NCBI GenBank assembly: GCA_002311925.1
Contig: DCAK01000038.1
Coordinates: 419 to 17,922 of the forward strand
DNA: 17,504 nucleotides
Direction of reading: 5' to 3'
Source of the DNA: Planctomycetes bacterium UBA1135
GTDB lineage: Bacteria; Planctomycetota; UBA1135
Position numbers and translations under genes: made by a program. Below the pieces are notes generated by a model, which was not told where the DNA came from, did no database searches, and saw only the letters and a program-made list of their open reading frames with translations. The stretch's first letter is position 1, and each line of letters starts with the position of its first letter. Below are positions 1 through 9,302 of the stretch, in pieces.

Positions 1-157
1 TAGCTTCGGCTTGTTTCAGAGCATCCGGGGTGGGAGTTGGACCGATCTGCACCCCTTCCGCGTCGATGAGGAAGACCTCACGAACTCGGATGCGTCGGTT
101 GACGCGGTACTTTTCTCTTTCAGGGGGTCCGAAACGGGAACGACGAGGGCGGGCGAT
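1..157 (-). CDS. infC: Translation initiation factor IF-3, N-terminal part (runs off window)
   Basis: IF-3 binds the 30S subunit, keeps it apart from 50S and rejects wrong initiator tRNAs and start codons. The 52 visible residues contain the typical IF-3 N-domain opening, with YRVNRRIRVREVFLID followed by GVQIG and DALKQAEA, matching the family pattern N..I....V..I...G.Q.G....EAL..A. The reading frame is closed by the aspS stop TAG (169-167) and has no ATG, GTG or TTG before the conserved block. The only plausible initiator is ATC at 157-155, nine bases after that stop, with GGAG at 167-164 as Shine-Dalgarno site at a 6-nt spacing. AUU, AUC or AUA starts are known for infC in several bacteria and are the basis of IF-3 autoregulation. 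It is the last visible gene of the atp-aspS operon. The C-domain lies outside the window. The identification is firm; the AUC start is a strong inference. Confidence 0.9.
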   Translation of the reverse strand, partial: MARPRRSRFGPPEREKYRVNRRIRVREVFLIDAEGVQIGPTPTPDALKQAEA

Positions 158-169
158 GGGGAACTCCTA
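155..169 (-). promoter_or_regulatory. Translation initiation site of infC with AUC start codon
   Basis: On the minus strand the aspS stop TAG (169-167) runs straight into GGAG (its first G is the last base of the stop), then TTCCCC, then ATC. The ribosome-binding site therefore overlaps the upstream stop codon, which favours re-initiation by ribosomes finishing aspS. The non-canonical AUC is the kind of codon IF-3 itself discriminates against, so negative feedback by IF-3 is likely by analogy with E. coli AUU. Confidence 0.75.
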
Positions 170-1975
170 GGCTGGGGACGTGGAAGGGGAATCCTCCTTC
201 GGGGAGGGCTCCAGAATGGCCAGGCCGAGTTCTTCGACCTGGTCGGAATCAACGGGCGAGGGCGCTCCGGTGAGAGGACACGCCCCTGAGGACGTCTTGG
301 GGAAGGCGATGACATCGCGAATGGAAGCGGCGCCAAAAAGAAGGGCGTACAAGCGGTCCAGGCCAATCGCGAATCCGCCGTGAGGAGGAGGGCCGTACCG
401 GAAGGCTGTGAGGAGGTGACCGAAACGGGAGGCGGCTTCCTCGGGAGAAATCCCAAGAATGGAGAAAATGGATTCCTGGAGATTACGGTCGTGGACCCGA
501 ATCGAACCGGAACCCAATTCCACTCCGTCCAGAACCAGATCGTAGGCGCGAGACCGGATTCCCTCACATTTACCCTCCAGCAATGCGGGGACATCCTCGG
601 GAAAAGGAGCCGTGAAGGGATGGTGGGCTGGAGTCCATGATCCATCCTGGCCCTCTTCGAAGAGGGGGAAATCGGTGACCCAGACGACCTTCGATTCCTC
701 GCCCACCAAGCCCTTGAGTTCGCCAGCATTTCTTCGGATTGCATCCAGTGCGGGAAAAGCTTTGCGAGCCTGATCGGCGATGGTCACGACAAGATCCCCA
801 GATTGGGCGTCCAGCAGGCCAAGGAATGCGGCCCCTGTTTTACCTTCCAGGAATCGGGCAAGCGGGCCGGTCACCCCGTCCTCGGTGACTTTGCACCAGG
901 CCGCCCCGCCCGCGCCGGCTTCCTTGGCCGCGGTTTCCAGGGAATCGATCTCCTTGCGGCTCAATGCGGCACCGGCAGGAATCTTGATGCCTCTCACCAG
1001 ACCGCCTGCTCCAAGAACCTTGTCATAGACCGAGAAACCCAGGGACCCGGCTTTTTCCGCAAGGTCGACGATTTCCAGGGGATTCCGAAGGTCCGGCTTG
1101 TCCGTTGCGAATCGATCCATGGCCTCCTGCCAAGTGATTCTTGGAAACGGCTTCGAGGGGGCCGCACCCTGAAAAGCTTCCATGAGGACCGACACCACAT
1201 TCTCCACCACATCCTGGATATCGATTTCCTCGATGAAGGACATTTCCAAATCCAGCTGGGTGAATTCCGGTTGCCGATCCGCCCTCAAGTCTTCGTCCCG
1301 CATGCATCGAGCAATCTGGAAATAACGGTCCAACCCCCCCACCATGCAAAGCTGCTTGAACACTTGCGGAGATTGGGGCAGGGCATAGAACTCCCCGGTC
1401 CGGATACGGCTCGGAACCAGGTAGTCACGGGCTCCTTCGGGCGTCGAACGGGTCAAGATGGGAGTTTCGACTTCGGTGAAATCAGCGTCGTGCAGCACCT
1501 GGCGAAGCATCTGGTTCGCCTTCGACCGGGCTTCCACGTAACCCCTCATGCGCGGTCGGCGGAGGTCCAGATACCGGTGGCGCATCCTCAACTCCTCGGG
1601 AGCTTCGATGCGGTCGTCAATTTCGAAGGGAGGAGTCTCGGACCGACTCAAAATTTTCAGGCTCCGCACATGAAGTTCGACCTTGCCCGTTGCGAGGTCG
1701 GGATTGATGTTTTCCGCGTCCCGCAAACGCAGAAGCCCGCCCGCTTGAATGACATCCTCGGACCTCAGGCTTTCCAAAGATTGGCGCGCTTCCTCCGGAG
1801 AGTCTTCATCCCCCACGAGTTGAATGAGCCCGGTTCTGTCGCGAAGGTCGACGAAAGCAATGCCACCGTGGTCGCGCCTGGAATGAACCCAGCCGCACAA
1901 GAGAAGCTCTTCGCCCTGGTCTTCCGACCGGGGCTGCCCGCAACCATGGGTCCGCCAGGAGGCGGAGGCGGTCAT
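167..1975 (-). CDS. aspS: Aspartyl-tRNA synthetase, bacterial type
   Basis: Class II synthetase that charges tRNA-Asp (and, in the non-discriminating form, also tRNA-Asn) with aspartate in the cytoplasm. The 602 residues fit the bacterial type of about 590. An N-terminal OB-fold anticodon domain has CGWVHSRRDHGG near residues 27-38. Class II motif 1 holds TEVETPILTRSTPEGARDY at 167-185, motif 2 RDEDLRADRQPEFTQ at 226-240, and motif 3 GLDR at 538-541. The middle region (about 280-420) corresponds to the bacterial GAD insertion. His36 in RRDHGG is the residue usual in non-discriminating enzymes, whereas discriminating ones such as E. coli carry Leu. The ATG overlaps the atpC stop as ATGA (1975-1972), so translation is probably coupled. 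There is no clear independent ribosome-binding site. infC follows after nine bases. Confidence 0.97.
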   Translation of the reverse strand: MTASASWRTHGCGQPRSEDQGEELLLCGWVHSRRDHGGIAFVDLRDRTGLIQLVGDEDSPEEARQSLESLRSEDVIQAGGLLRLRDAENINPDLATGKVELHVRSLKILSRSETPPFEIDDRIEAPEELRMRHRYLDLRRPRMRGYVEARSKANQMLRQVLHDADFTEVETPILTRSTPEGARDYLVPSRIRTGEFYALPQSPQVFKQLCMVGGLDRYFQIARCMRDEDLRADRQPEFTQLDLEMSFIEEIDIQDVVENVVSVLMEAFQGAAPSKPFPRITWQEAMDRFATDKPDLRNPLEIVDLAEKAGSLGFSVYDKVLGAGGLVRGIKIPAGAALSRKEIDSLETAAKEAGAGGAAWCKVTEDGVTGPLARFLEGKTGAAFLGLLDAQSGDLVVTIADQARKAFPALDAIRRNAGELKGLVGEESKVVWVTDFPLFEEGQDGSWTPAHHPFTAPFPEDVPALLEGKCEGIRSRAYDLVLDGVELGSGSIRVHDRNLQESIFSILGISPEEAASRFGHLLTAFRYGPPPHGGFAIGLDRLYALLFGAASIRDVIAFPKTSSGACPLTGAPSPVDSDQVEELGLAILEPSPKEDSPSTSPA

Positions 1976-2388
1976 TTACGGGCCAGCATTTCTCGCATGA
2001 GGGCACGGCGCAGGGCCGCACGGGCCCGCACCAAATCAAGGTTCGACTCGCTCGAATGAAGGCGCTCCTGGGCCCGCTCAGCCGCCTTTCGGGCTCGGTC
2101 CAGGTCGATGGATTCCACATTCTCAGCAGCTTGGGTCAGGACCGTCAGTACATTGTCACGCATTTCGGCGAAGCCTGAATGGACGACGAATTCCAGGTTC
2201 TCGCCTTGAGAAGTCCGGGCCCGGAGAAGACCGCTCTCGGTCAAGGCCACCATGGTGGTGTGATGGGCCAGGACACCAAGGGCCCCGTCCTCTCCTGGAA
2301 AACGAGCGGACTCGACTTCCGCCTCCAGCAGGATTTCCTGAGGGCAAACGACTCGAAGGGTGAAGCTTGAATCCGTCAACGTCTTCAA
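1972..2388 (-). CDS. atpC: F1 ATP synthase subunit epsilon
   Basis: Epsilon forms part of the central stalk and can brake ATP hydrolysis. The 138 residues show the N-terminal beta-barrel (LRVVCPQEILLEAEVESARFPG, then GALGVLAHHTTMV) and a C-terminal two-helix region rich in Ala, Arg and Glu (DRARKAAERAQERL onward). The frame opens two bases after the atpD stop with TTG at 2388. A second TTG at 2379 lies nine bases behind AGGA (2392-2389), which is a better ribosome-binding distance, so the true protein may start three codons later (MTDSSFTLRVV). It ends in an ATGA overlap with aspS. The family is certain; the exact start is not. Confidence 0.93.
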   Translation of the reverse strand: MKTLTDSSFTLRVVCPQEILLEAEVESARFPGEDGALGVLAHHTTMVALTESGLLRARTSQGENLEFVVHSGFAEMRDNVLTVLTQAAENVESIDLDRARKAAERAQERLHSSESNLDLVRARAALRRALMREMLARK

Positions 2389-2390
2389 TC

Positions 2391-4689
<2,299 letters not shown>

Positions 4690-4707
4690 GGGAAAATGAG
4701 CCTTGAA

Positions 4708-6279
4708 TCAGGCGGAGAAACCCTCCCGATAGGTTTCACAAGCGGCCTGAACGGAAGATTCGAGGCCTTCATCCCACTTGGTTTCCCAATTGTCAAGCTT
4801 CTCCATCAAGTCTCCGTGGTTGGACCTCATGTGCTCGTGCAGTCCGGACTCGAATTCCTTCACCTGGTCGGGTTCGAGTTCATCCAGAATGCCGGAAGTC
4901 CCGGCAAAGATGGAAACGATCTGTTCGGCGTTGGGAAGAGGCGAGTACTGACCTTGCTTGAGGATTTCCACGAGTCGAGCGCCCCGATTCAAGGTTTGCT
5001 GAGTTGCAGCATCCAAATCGGACCCGAACTGGGAAAACGCTTCGAGCTCCCTGAATTGAGCGAGATTGATGCGCAAACCACCGGCAACCTTTTTCATAGC
5101 CGGGGTTTGAGCGGCGCCGCCCACACGGGAAACGGAAATGCCCACGTTGACCGCGGGCCGAACCCCCGCGTAGAACAAATCCCCTTCGAGAAAGATTTGG
5201 CCATCGGTGATGGAGATGACGTTCGTGGGGATGTAGGCGGAAACGTCTCCTTCCTGGGTTTCCACCACCGGCAAGGAGGTCAGAGAGCCCCCACCCTTGC
5301 TGTAGGCAGGGTTGAGTTCATGGGCGTTGTCGGCCAATTTGGCGGACCGTTCGAGAAGACGGCTGTGAAGATTGAAGACGTCTCCGGGGTAGGCTTCGCG
5401 CCCGGGGGGCCTTCTCAGGAGAAGCATCACCTGGCGATAGGCGTATGCCTGCTTCGTCAAGTCGTCGTAGACCACCAGGACATGGCGTCCCTCGTCGCGG
5501 AAACGTTCGGCCATGGCTGTGCCGGCATAGGGAGCCAGGAACTGCATGGAAGCTTCCTCTGAAGCCGCAGCGTTCACGATGATGGTGTAGGGCAACGCTC
5601 CGTTTTCATCCAGCTTCTGCTGAACCTCGACCACGGTGGATTGCTTTTGGCCGATGGCCACGTACACGCAAAGGACCTGCTCGGGGTTGTTCGGGTCTCC
5701 CCCGCCAGTCCGCTGCTGGTTGATGATGGCGTCGATGAGGAGGGCGGTCTTGCCGGTTTGGCGGTCTCCGATGATGAGCTCCCTCTGGCCCCGCCCGATT
5801 GGAATCATGGCGTCAATGGCCTTGATGCCGGTCATCAAGGGTTCACACACGGGAGCCCTCTCGACCACCGAGGGAGCCGGCTGTTCGATGGGCCGAAGGT
5901 CCTCATCGGAAGCTGCAAGGGCCCCCTTCCCGTCCATCGGTTTGCCCAAAGAATCAACCACGCGGCCCAGCAGGCCATCGCCGGTGGGAACTGAAATGAC
6001 CCTGCCCGTGCTCTTCACGGTGTCGCCTTCCCGGACGGAAGCCGCATCGCCGAGAAGAACGCAGCCCACGTTGTCCTCCTCCAGGTTCAGGGCCATCCCC
6101 ATGACCCCGCCGCGAAATTCAATGAGTTCGGACATCATGCAATCGTCAAGCCCGTAGACCCGAGCGACACCGTCACCGACTGCCAGGACCTGGCCCACCT
6201 TTTCGGAGGAGGCGGACCCCTGGAAATCCATGATTTCTTTCTTGAGGACGGAGGTGACTTCGGAGGGTTTCAGTTCCAT
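4708..6279 (-). CDS. atpA: F1 ATP synthase subunit alpha
   Basis: Alpha alternates with beta in the F1 head and binds nucleotide without turnover. The 523 residues are a typical alpha length. Visible are an N-terminal helix and barrel ([16 protein letters not shown]), Walker A GDRQTGKT at 171-178, the strongly conserved [21 protein letters not shown] containing region, and [12 protein letters not shown]. The C-terminal domain includes [17 protein letters not shown] at 6279 has AAGGA eight bases upstream, one of the clearer ribosome-binding sites of the operon, 17 bases behind the atpH stop. Confidence 0.98.
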   Translation of the reverse strand: MELKPSEVTSVLKKEIMDFQGSASSEKVGQVLAVGDGVARVYGLDDCMMSELIEFRGGVMGMALNLEEDNVGCVLLGDAASVREGDTVKSTGRVISVPTGDGLLGRVVDSLGKPMDGKGALAASDEDLRPIEQPAPSVVERAPVCEPLMTGIKAIDAMIPIGRGQRELIIGDRQTGKTALLIDAIINQQRTGGGDPNNPEQVLCVYVAIGQKQSTVVEVQQKLDENGALPYTIIVNAAASEEASMQFLAPYAGTAMAERFRDEGRHVLVVYDDLTKQAYAYRQVMLLLRRPPGREAYPGDVFNLHSRLLERSAKLADNAHELNPAYSKGGGSLTSLPVVETQEGDVSAYIPTNVISITDGQIFLEGDLFYAGVRPAVNVGISVSRVGGAAQTPAMKKVAGGLRINLAQFRELEAFSQFGSDLDAATQQTLNRGARLVEILKQGQYSPLPNAEQIVSIFAGTSGILDELEPDQVKEFESGLHEHMRSNHGDLMEKLDNWETKWDEGLESSVQAACETYREGFSA

Positions 6280-6296
6280 TTTCTTTTTCCTTGGGC

Positions 6297-6851
6297 TCAG
6301 CCGATATCGACCGTTTCCAACTTGTTGCGAAGGGATTCAAGACGCCCGCGGGCGGAAGCGTCCCAACGGGTGCCGGCGAGAGTCACGCGGACCCCGCCGA
6401 GAAGAGAAGGGTTGGTTTCCTGTTCAAGCGAAACCTCTTTGCCAGTTTGATTGGAAAACATGGCCTCCAAACTATGCAGTTCATCCGCTGCAAGGGGTGC
6501 GACGGTTTCCACAGTTCCCTTCAAGCGACCGTGGTGAACATCCATGAGGCTCGTTGAAGCCGCCAGGACTTGGCCCAGGATTTCCAACCTCCTTTTCAGG
6601 GTCAGAACTTCCAACAAACCTCGAGCAGCGTCTCCCAAATCGGGGCAGGCCCGCTTCAAGAATTCAGCGCGTTTTTTCGCATCCACTCTTGGGTCGGCAA
6701 GGGCTGGAGCCATGCCTTCGACTTCCATAACCGCATTCATGGCGCCAAGGTCCCCTTCGAAGGCGACCAAGGATCCGTTTTCCTCGGCAGCCAGAAAGGC
6801 GGCCTTGGCATACCGCCTGGCGGCGGGAGAAGTTGGCGCGGGACCGACCAT
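6297..6851 (-). CDS. atpH: F1 ATP synthase subunit delta
   Basis: Delta (OSCP type) links the b-subunit stator to the top of the F1 head. The 184 residues fit the family of about 175-185. [16 protein letters not shown] near residues 11-26 is the usual opening, [15 protein letters not shown] follows in the N-terminal helical domain, and the C-terminal part has [10 protein letters not shown] near residue 150, the most conserved delta motif. Start ATG at 6851 is only one base after the atpF stop, suggesting coupled translation. Confidence 0.95.
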   Translation of the reverse strand: MVGPAPTSPAARRYAKAAFLAAEENGSLVAFEGDLGAMNAVMEVEGMAPALADPRVDAKKRAEFLKRACPDLGDAARGLLEVLTLKRRLEILGQVLAASTSLMDVHHGRLKGTVETVAPLAADELHSLEAMFSNQTGKEVSLEQETNPSLLGGVRVTLAGTRWDASARGRLESLRNKLETVDIG

Positions 6852-6852
6852 C

Positions 6853-7401
6853 TCAGGAATTCACTTCCTCCTGGAGGTCGGCCAACAGACGGGAACGATC
6901 CTCATCCGCGAAGGAACGGCCAATGACCTTTTCCGCGGCGTCCATCCCAAGCTCCACGGAATCCTTGCGCAGGATTTCCCTTGCTGAAGCCAGGGCCTGG
7001 TCGATTTCTGCCCGCACCTTGACCCGCTCCTTTTCAGCCTCGGCCCTGGCGGCGCCAAGGAGCTCCTTTTCGCGCTCCTCGGCCCGCGACTTTGCGGCCG
7101 AAACCTGGGCGGATGCTTCACGACGGGCTTTATCCAAGTCGGCCTTCATGGCCTCCTGAAGCCGCTGGGCTTCCTCCTTCGCCGCTTCGGCTTCCCGGGC
7201 GGCGCCACGCGAGGCGTCTTCCCGGTCTTCCAGAGCTTGGACGATGGGACCGAAGACCAATTTCCACATGAAGGGCAGAGCGACGAGGAAAATGACGAGA
7301 GTCCAAATTGCGGAGCTCTGGCCAACATCGAACATCGCGCCCAGCCCATCCCCCTCACTTTGAAGGGGAATCATGGCGGCGGAAAGGATGGTGAAAAGCA
7401 T
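6853..7401 (-). CDS. atpF: Fo ATP synthase subunit b (stator)
   Basis: Subunit b anchors the stator in the membrane and reaches up to delta. The 182 residues have one membrane span near 31-52 (SAIWTLVIFLVALPFMWKLV) followed by a long charged coiled coil rich in Ala, Glu, Arg and Lys (about 56-150), exactly the b-subunit layout. PIVQALEDRE just after the span is the conserved entry into the coil. Residues 1-28 are longer than the minimal b N-terminus, so a start at Met10 (7374) is possible. Spacing to the atpE stop is 12 bases. One b gene is present and no b' copy is seen. Confidence 0.95.
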   Translation of the reverse strand: MLFTILSAAMIPLQSEGDGLGAMFDVGQSSAIWTLVIFLVALPFMWKLVFGPIVQALEDREDASRGAAREAEAAKEEAQRLQEAMKADLDKARREASAQVSAAKSRAEEREKELLGAARAEAEKERVKVRAEIDQALASAREILRKDSVELGMDAAEKVIGRSFADEDRSRLLADLQEEVNS

Positions 7402-7413
7402 GAAGAAGCCTGA

Positions 7414-7662
7414 CTACTGCTTCAGCCAGAAGAGGAGGCCGACGACCACGCCGAAGAGAGCCACTCCTTCCACCAGGACGGCGAAAAGAAGCGAGCTGGC
7501 GCGGATGTCGCCCTTCATTTCGGGCTGGCGAGCCATGGCGATGTTGGCGTCACCGGCAATCTTGCCGATGCCGATTCCGGCGCCGATGGCGGCCAGACCG
7601 GCTCCGATGGCGGCGACACCGTGGGAGACCTCAGAAGCATTCTGAACGAGGGTATTGAGCAC
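7414..7662 (-). CDS. atpE: Fo ATP synthase subunit c (proton-binding ring)
   Basis: The c subunit forms the rotor ring that carries protons. The 82 residues make a two-helix hairpin. Helix 1 has the packing motif GxGxGxG at Gly27, 29, 31 and 33; the polar loop is ARQPE at 44-48; helix 2 carries the ion-binding carboxylate Glu65 in LVEGVALF. The Gln of helix 1 and the Ser-Thr after the carboxylate that mark sodium-binding rings are absent, so proton coupling is inferred. The start codon is GTG at 7662, with AAGGA 8-9 bases upstream, the best ribosome-binding site in the operon, which fits the high copy number of c in the enzyme. Confidence 0.97.
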   Translation of the reverse strand: MLNTLVQNASEVSHGVAAIGAGLAAIGAGIGIGKIAGDANIAMARQPEMKGDIRASSLLFAVLVEGVALFGVVVGLLFWLKQ

Positions 7663-7680
7663 TTTGGAATTCCTTGGGTA

Positions 7681-8520
7681 CTAGTGGTCGGGGTGCAGGC
7701 AGGAGCCGATGAAAATCACCGACAACAACGTGAAAACGTAGGCCTGAAGGAGAGAGACGAAGCTCTCGATGATGAGCATGAAGACGGACATGCCGACGCT
7801 CACGGGAGCGATGGCAAGCCCGACGGCCGAGCCGAAGTGGGTTCCGAAATACAGGGCCAGGCCGAGAAAGGAAAGGAGGACCAGGTGGCCTCCGAGCATG
7901 TTGGCGCCGAGTCGCACCATCAGGGCGAAGGGCTTGATGAAGAGCCCCACCACCTCCAACGGGAACATCAGGGGAATGAGCCAACCAGGAACCCCGTGGG
8001 GGACCAGAGATGTCCAGAATTTGATGGGACCCTGGACGATGATGCCGCCGACGAGCATAAGCACGAGGGTGAGGGCTGCAAGCGAGCCGGTCACGAAGAT
8101 GGAGGCTGTGGCCGTGGCTCCGAATGGAACCAGACCGAATAGATTCATGAACAGGATATAGAAGAAAAGCGAAATAAAGAGAGGGAGAAGCTTGTCCGCA
8201 TGCTTGCGTTGCATGTTCGGGTACACCATTTCGTCCCGAATCCAGGCCACCCATCCGGCCATGACCCTGGCAATCGGGCCACCCCCAGTGGTCCTGATGG
8301 CCACGGCAACCCTGGAAAAGAGAACCCCCGTGAGGAGGACCGCGGCGACCTGAAAGAGTTGAATGTTCCAGACGGCGAGCCCGAATGTGGATTCCACCCA
8401 GATTGCCCAACCGGATTCCAGCTTGTGGGGAACCAAGTGCCCGAAAAGCACCTGGAATGGATCGTCCCCCCCCCCCCCACCGGGGAGAAAGGCGTTGAAA
8501 GCGAAAACCTTGGGAATCAA
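7681..8520 (-). CDS. atpB: Fo ATP synthase subunit a (proton channel)
   Basis: Subunit a provides the two proton half-channels against the c-ring. The 279 residues contain at least five membrane spans. The essential Arg is Arg203 in VRLGANMLGGH; the C-terminal helix has FVSLLQAYVFTLLSVIF with Gln259. At the positions of E. coli Glu219 and His245 this protein has His212 and Glu252, the known covarying swap. The start is TTG at 8520, overlapping the atpI stop as TTGA; no ribosome-binding site is visible, so coupling is likely. Codons 15-19 are read from a run of 13 G and make a Gly5 stretch before the conserved DPFQxLFGHLVPHKLE segment. The extreme N-terminus before this run is uncertain because one missing or extra G would change its frame. 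Confidence 0.95.
   Translation of the reverse strand: MIPKVFAFNAFLPGGGGGDDPFQVLFGHLVPHKLESGWAIWVESTFGLAVWNIQLFQVAAVLLTGVLFSRVAVAIRTTGGGPIARVMAGWVAWIRDEMVYPNMQRKHADKLLPLFISLFFYILFMNLFGLVPFGATATASIFVTGSLAALTLVLMLVGGIIVQGPIKFWTSLVPHGVPGWLIPLMFPLEVVGLFIKPFALMVRLGANMLGGHLVLLSFLGLALYFGTHFGSAVGLAIAPVSVGMSVFMLIIESFVSLLQAYVFTLLSVIFIGSCLHPDH
8466..8478. repeat. 13-base mononucleotide run (C on plus, G on coding strand) in atpB
   Basis: Thirteen consecutive C on the plus strand, read as G on the atpB coding strand, lie at codons 15 to 20 of atpB. Runs of this length are prone to slippage in replication, transcription and sequencing. It is by far the longest homopolymer I see in the window. Confidence 0.95.
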
Positions 8521-8870
8521 GAAGAGTGGGATGTGGAGCCGGGAACCGAGGGTTCCTTGCCCAGCTGGAAGAGCACGAGGGGTTCACCCACGGCGAATCC
8601 GGCAAGGAATGCGAGGAGAAAGGAGGACGCCAGGAAAGCGCCGGTCCATTCTCCGCCAAGACCTCCAGCCAGGAGGAAGAGAAGCCTGAGGAGGAGGCCC
8701 GAGGAAAGAGAAGCGGCCAAGGACAATGCTTTGGACTGTCGGGTGGCCAGAGTGATGCGTTCGACTGCCCAGGACGCGCCCCAGCCCAGGGCAAGGCCTA
8801 CCTGCCAGGAATCGGGGAACAAGGGGAGGAGAAGGAATCCCGCTCCGCAAACCAGCCAAAAGAGAATCAA
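8517..8870 (-). CDS. atpI: AtpI-like four-helix membrane protein of the ATP synthase operon
   Basis: A small hydrophobic protein at the position normally held by atpI, between atpZ and atpB. From TTG at 8870 it is 117 residues, close to the usual AtpI length, with four predicted spans (about 1-20, 23-40, 50-70 and 78-103). The TTG overlaps the atpZ stop as TTGA and has GAGGA about five to six bases upstream, which is why I prefer it; the frame remains open further up to 8996 inside atpZ. AtpI proteins help c-ring assembly and, with AtpZ, have been linked to magnesium or calcium transport. Sequence similarity to AtpI is weak, so the name rests on topology and position. Its own stop overlaps the atpB start. 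Confidence 0.75.
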   Translation of the reverse strand: MILFWLVCGAGFLLLPLFPDSWQVGLALGWGASWAVERITLATRQSKALSLAASLSSGLLLRLLFLLAGGLGGEWTGAFLASSFLLAFLAGFAVGEPLVLFQLGKEPSVPGSTSHSS

Positions 8871-9127
8871 GAGGATTCCTCGTCGCGGCCAACCTGGAGG
8901 ATCAACCGCCAAGTTCCGAGGCCCAGACCCGCGGCCAGGCCGAGGAGGAGGAACCAGGGGAATCCGTCCGGATTCGTGGACTGGTCCAATGACCATCCTC
9001 CGAAGACCAGAAGACCCACAAGGGCGGCGAATTCAATGCCGACCGCGGAATAGCGAAAAAGGTCGTTTCCGGGTGCTTTGCCGGATGTTTCGGGGTCCTT
9101 GTCGCCGTTGCTTTCCTTGTCTTGCAT
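8867..9127 (-). CDS. atpZ: AtpZ/ATPase gene 1 family membrane protein
   Basis: First gene of the ATP synthase operon. The 86-residue protein has a charged N-terminus (about 1-22) and two membrane spans (about 27-46 and 55-76). FRYSAVGIEFAALVGLLVFG, then WSLDQ and FPWFLLLGLAAGLG, match the AtpZ (ATPase_gene1) pattern of a Gly-rich first span, a W-L-D turn and PWF-LLG in the second. The start ATG at 9127 is chosen because AGGA lies eight bases upstream and longer alternatives (to 9229) would add unrelated Pro/Arg-rich residues across the promoter. The family is typically the gene before atpI and is an accessory or assembly factor. Confidence 0.87.
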   Translation of the reverse strand: MQDKESNGDKDPETSGKAPGNDLFRYSAVGIEFAALVGLLVFGGWSLDQSTNPDGFPWFLLLGLAAGLGLGTWRLILQVGRDEESS

Positions 9128-9163
9128 TCTCTTCCTGGGGAAGGGAAAGAGCAGTTCCGGTGG

Positions 9164-9184
9164 AGGGAATAGGGTGCATTCCCT
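9164..9184. repeat. 7-bp inverted repeat in the atp operon leader
   Basis: AGGGAAT and ATTCCCT form a perfect 7-bp inverted repeat with a 7-base loop. It lies about 11-31 bases downstream of the predicted transcription start of atpZ, so it could be an operator or a 5' stem-loop that stabilises the mRNA. There is no T-rich tail on either strand directly after it, so it does not look like a terminator. Confidence 0.6.
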
Positions 9185-9201
9185 TCCGTGTGGGACCGCA
9201 T

Positions 9202-9229
9202 ATTCTAGGGCTCCGGCCAAGAGTCTCAA
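9202..9229 (-). promoter_or_regulatory. Sigma70-like promoter of the atp-aspS-infC operon
   Basis: On the minus strand TTGAGA (9229-9224) and TAGAAT (9207-9202) each match the sigma70 consensus in five of six positions and are separated by 16 bases. The expected transcription start is near 9195, giving a leader of about 68 bases before the atpZ ATG. This is the only good promoter pair I find for the operon. Confidence 0.65.
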
Positions 9230-9261
9230 GGCGAGTCATGGCAAACTTCCCGCCCCACGCT

Positions 9262-9267
9262 TATTCT
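9262..9267 (+). promoter_or_regulatory. Possible -10 element for ndk
   Basis: TATTCT lies 35 bases upstream of the ndk ATG. The region 17 bases before it (TGGCAA at 9239-9244) matches the -35 consensus in only three of six positions, so this is a weak candidate for the divergent promoter of ndk. Confidence 0.3.
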
Positions 9268-9302
9268 CTCCCGCCAACCCTCGCGGCAAGCTCACTCACG
9301 AA

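Noticed and set aside
803..2059. Long plus-strand open frame (418 codons) opposite aspS
   Set aside because: It is antisense to a clearly conserved synthetase and atpC, has no recognisable domain, and arises from GC-rich codon bias.
7631..8794. 387-codon minus-strand frame running through the poly-G tract in another phase than atpB
   Set aside because: It gives no membrane spans or known motifs, and atpB and atpI explain the region. It was considered as a slippage product, but nothing supports its translation.
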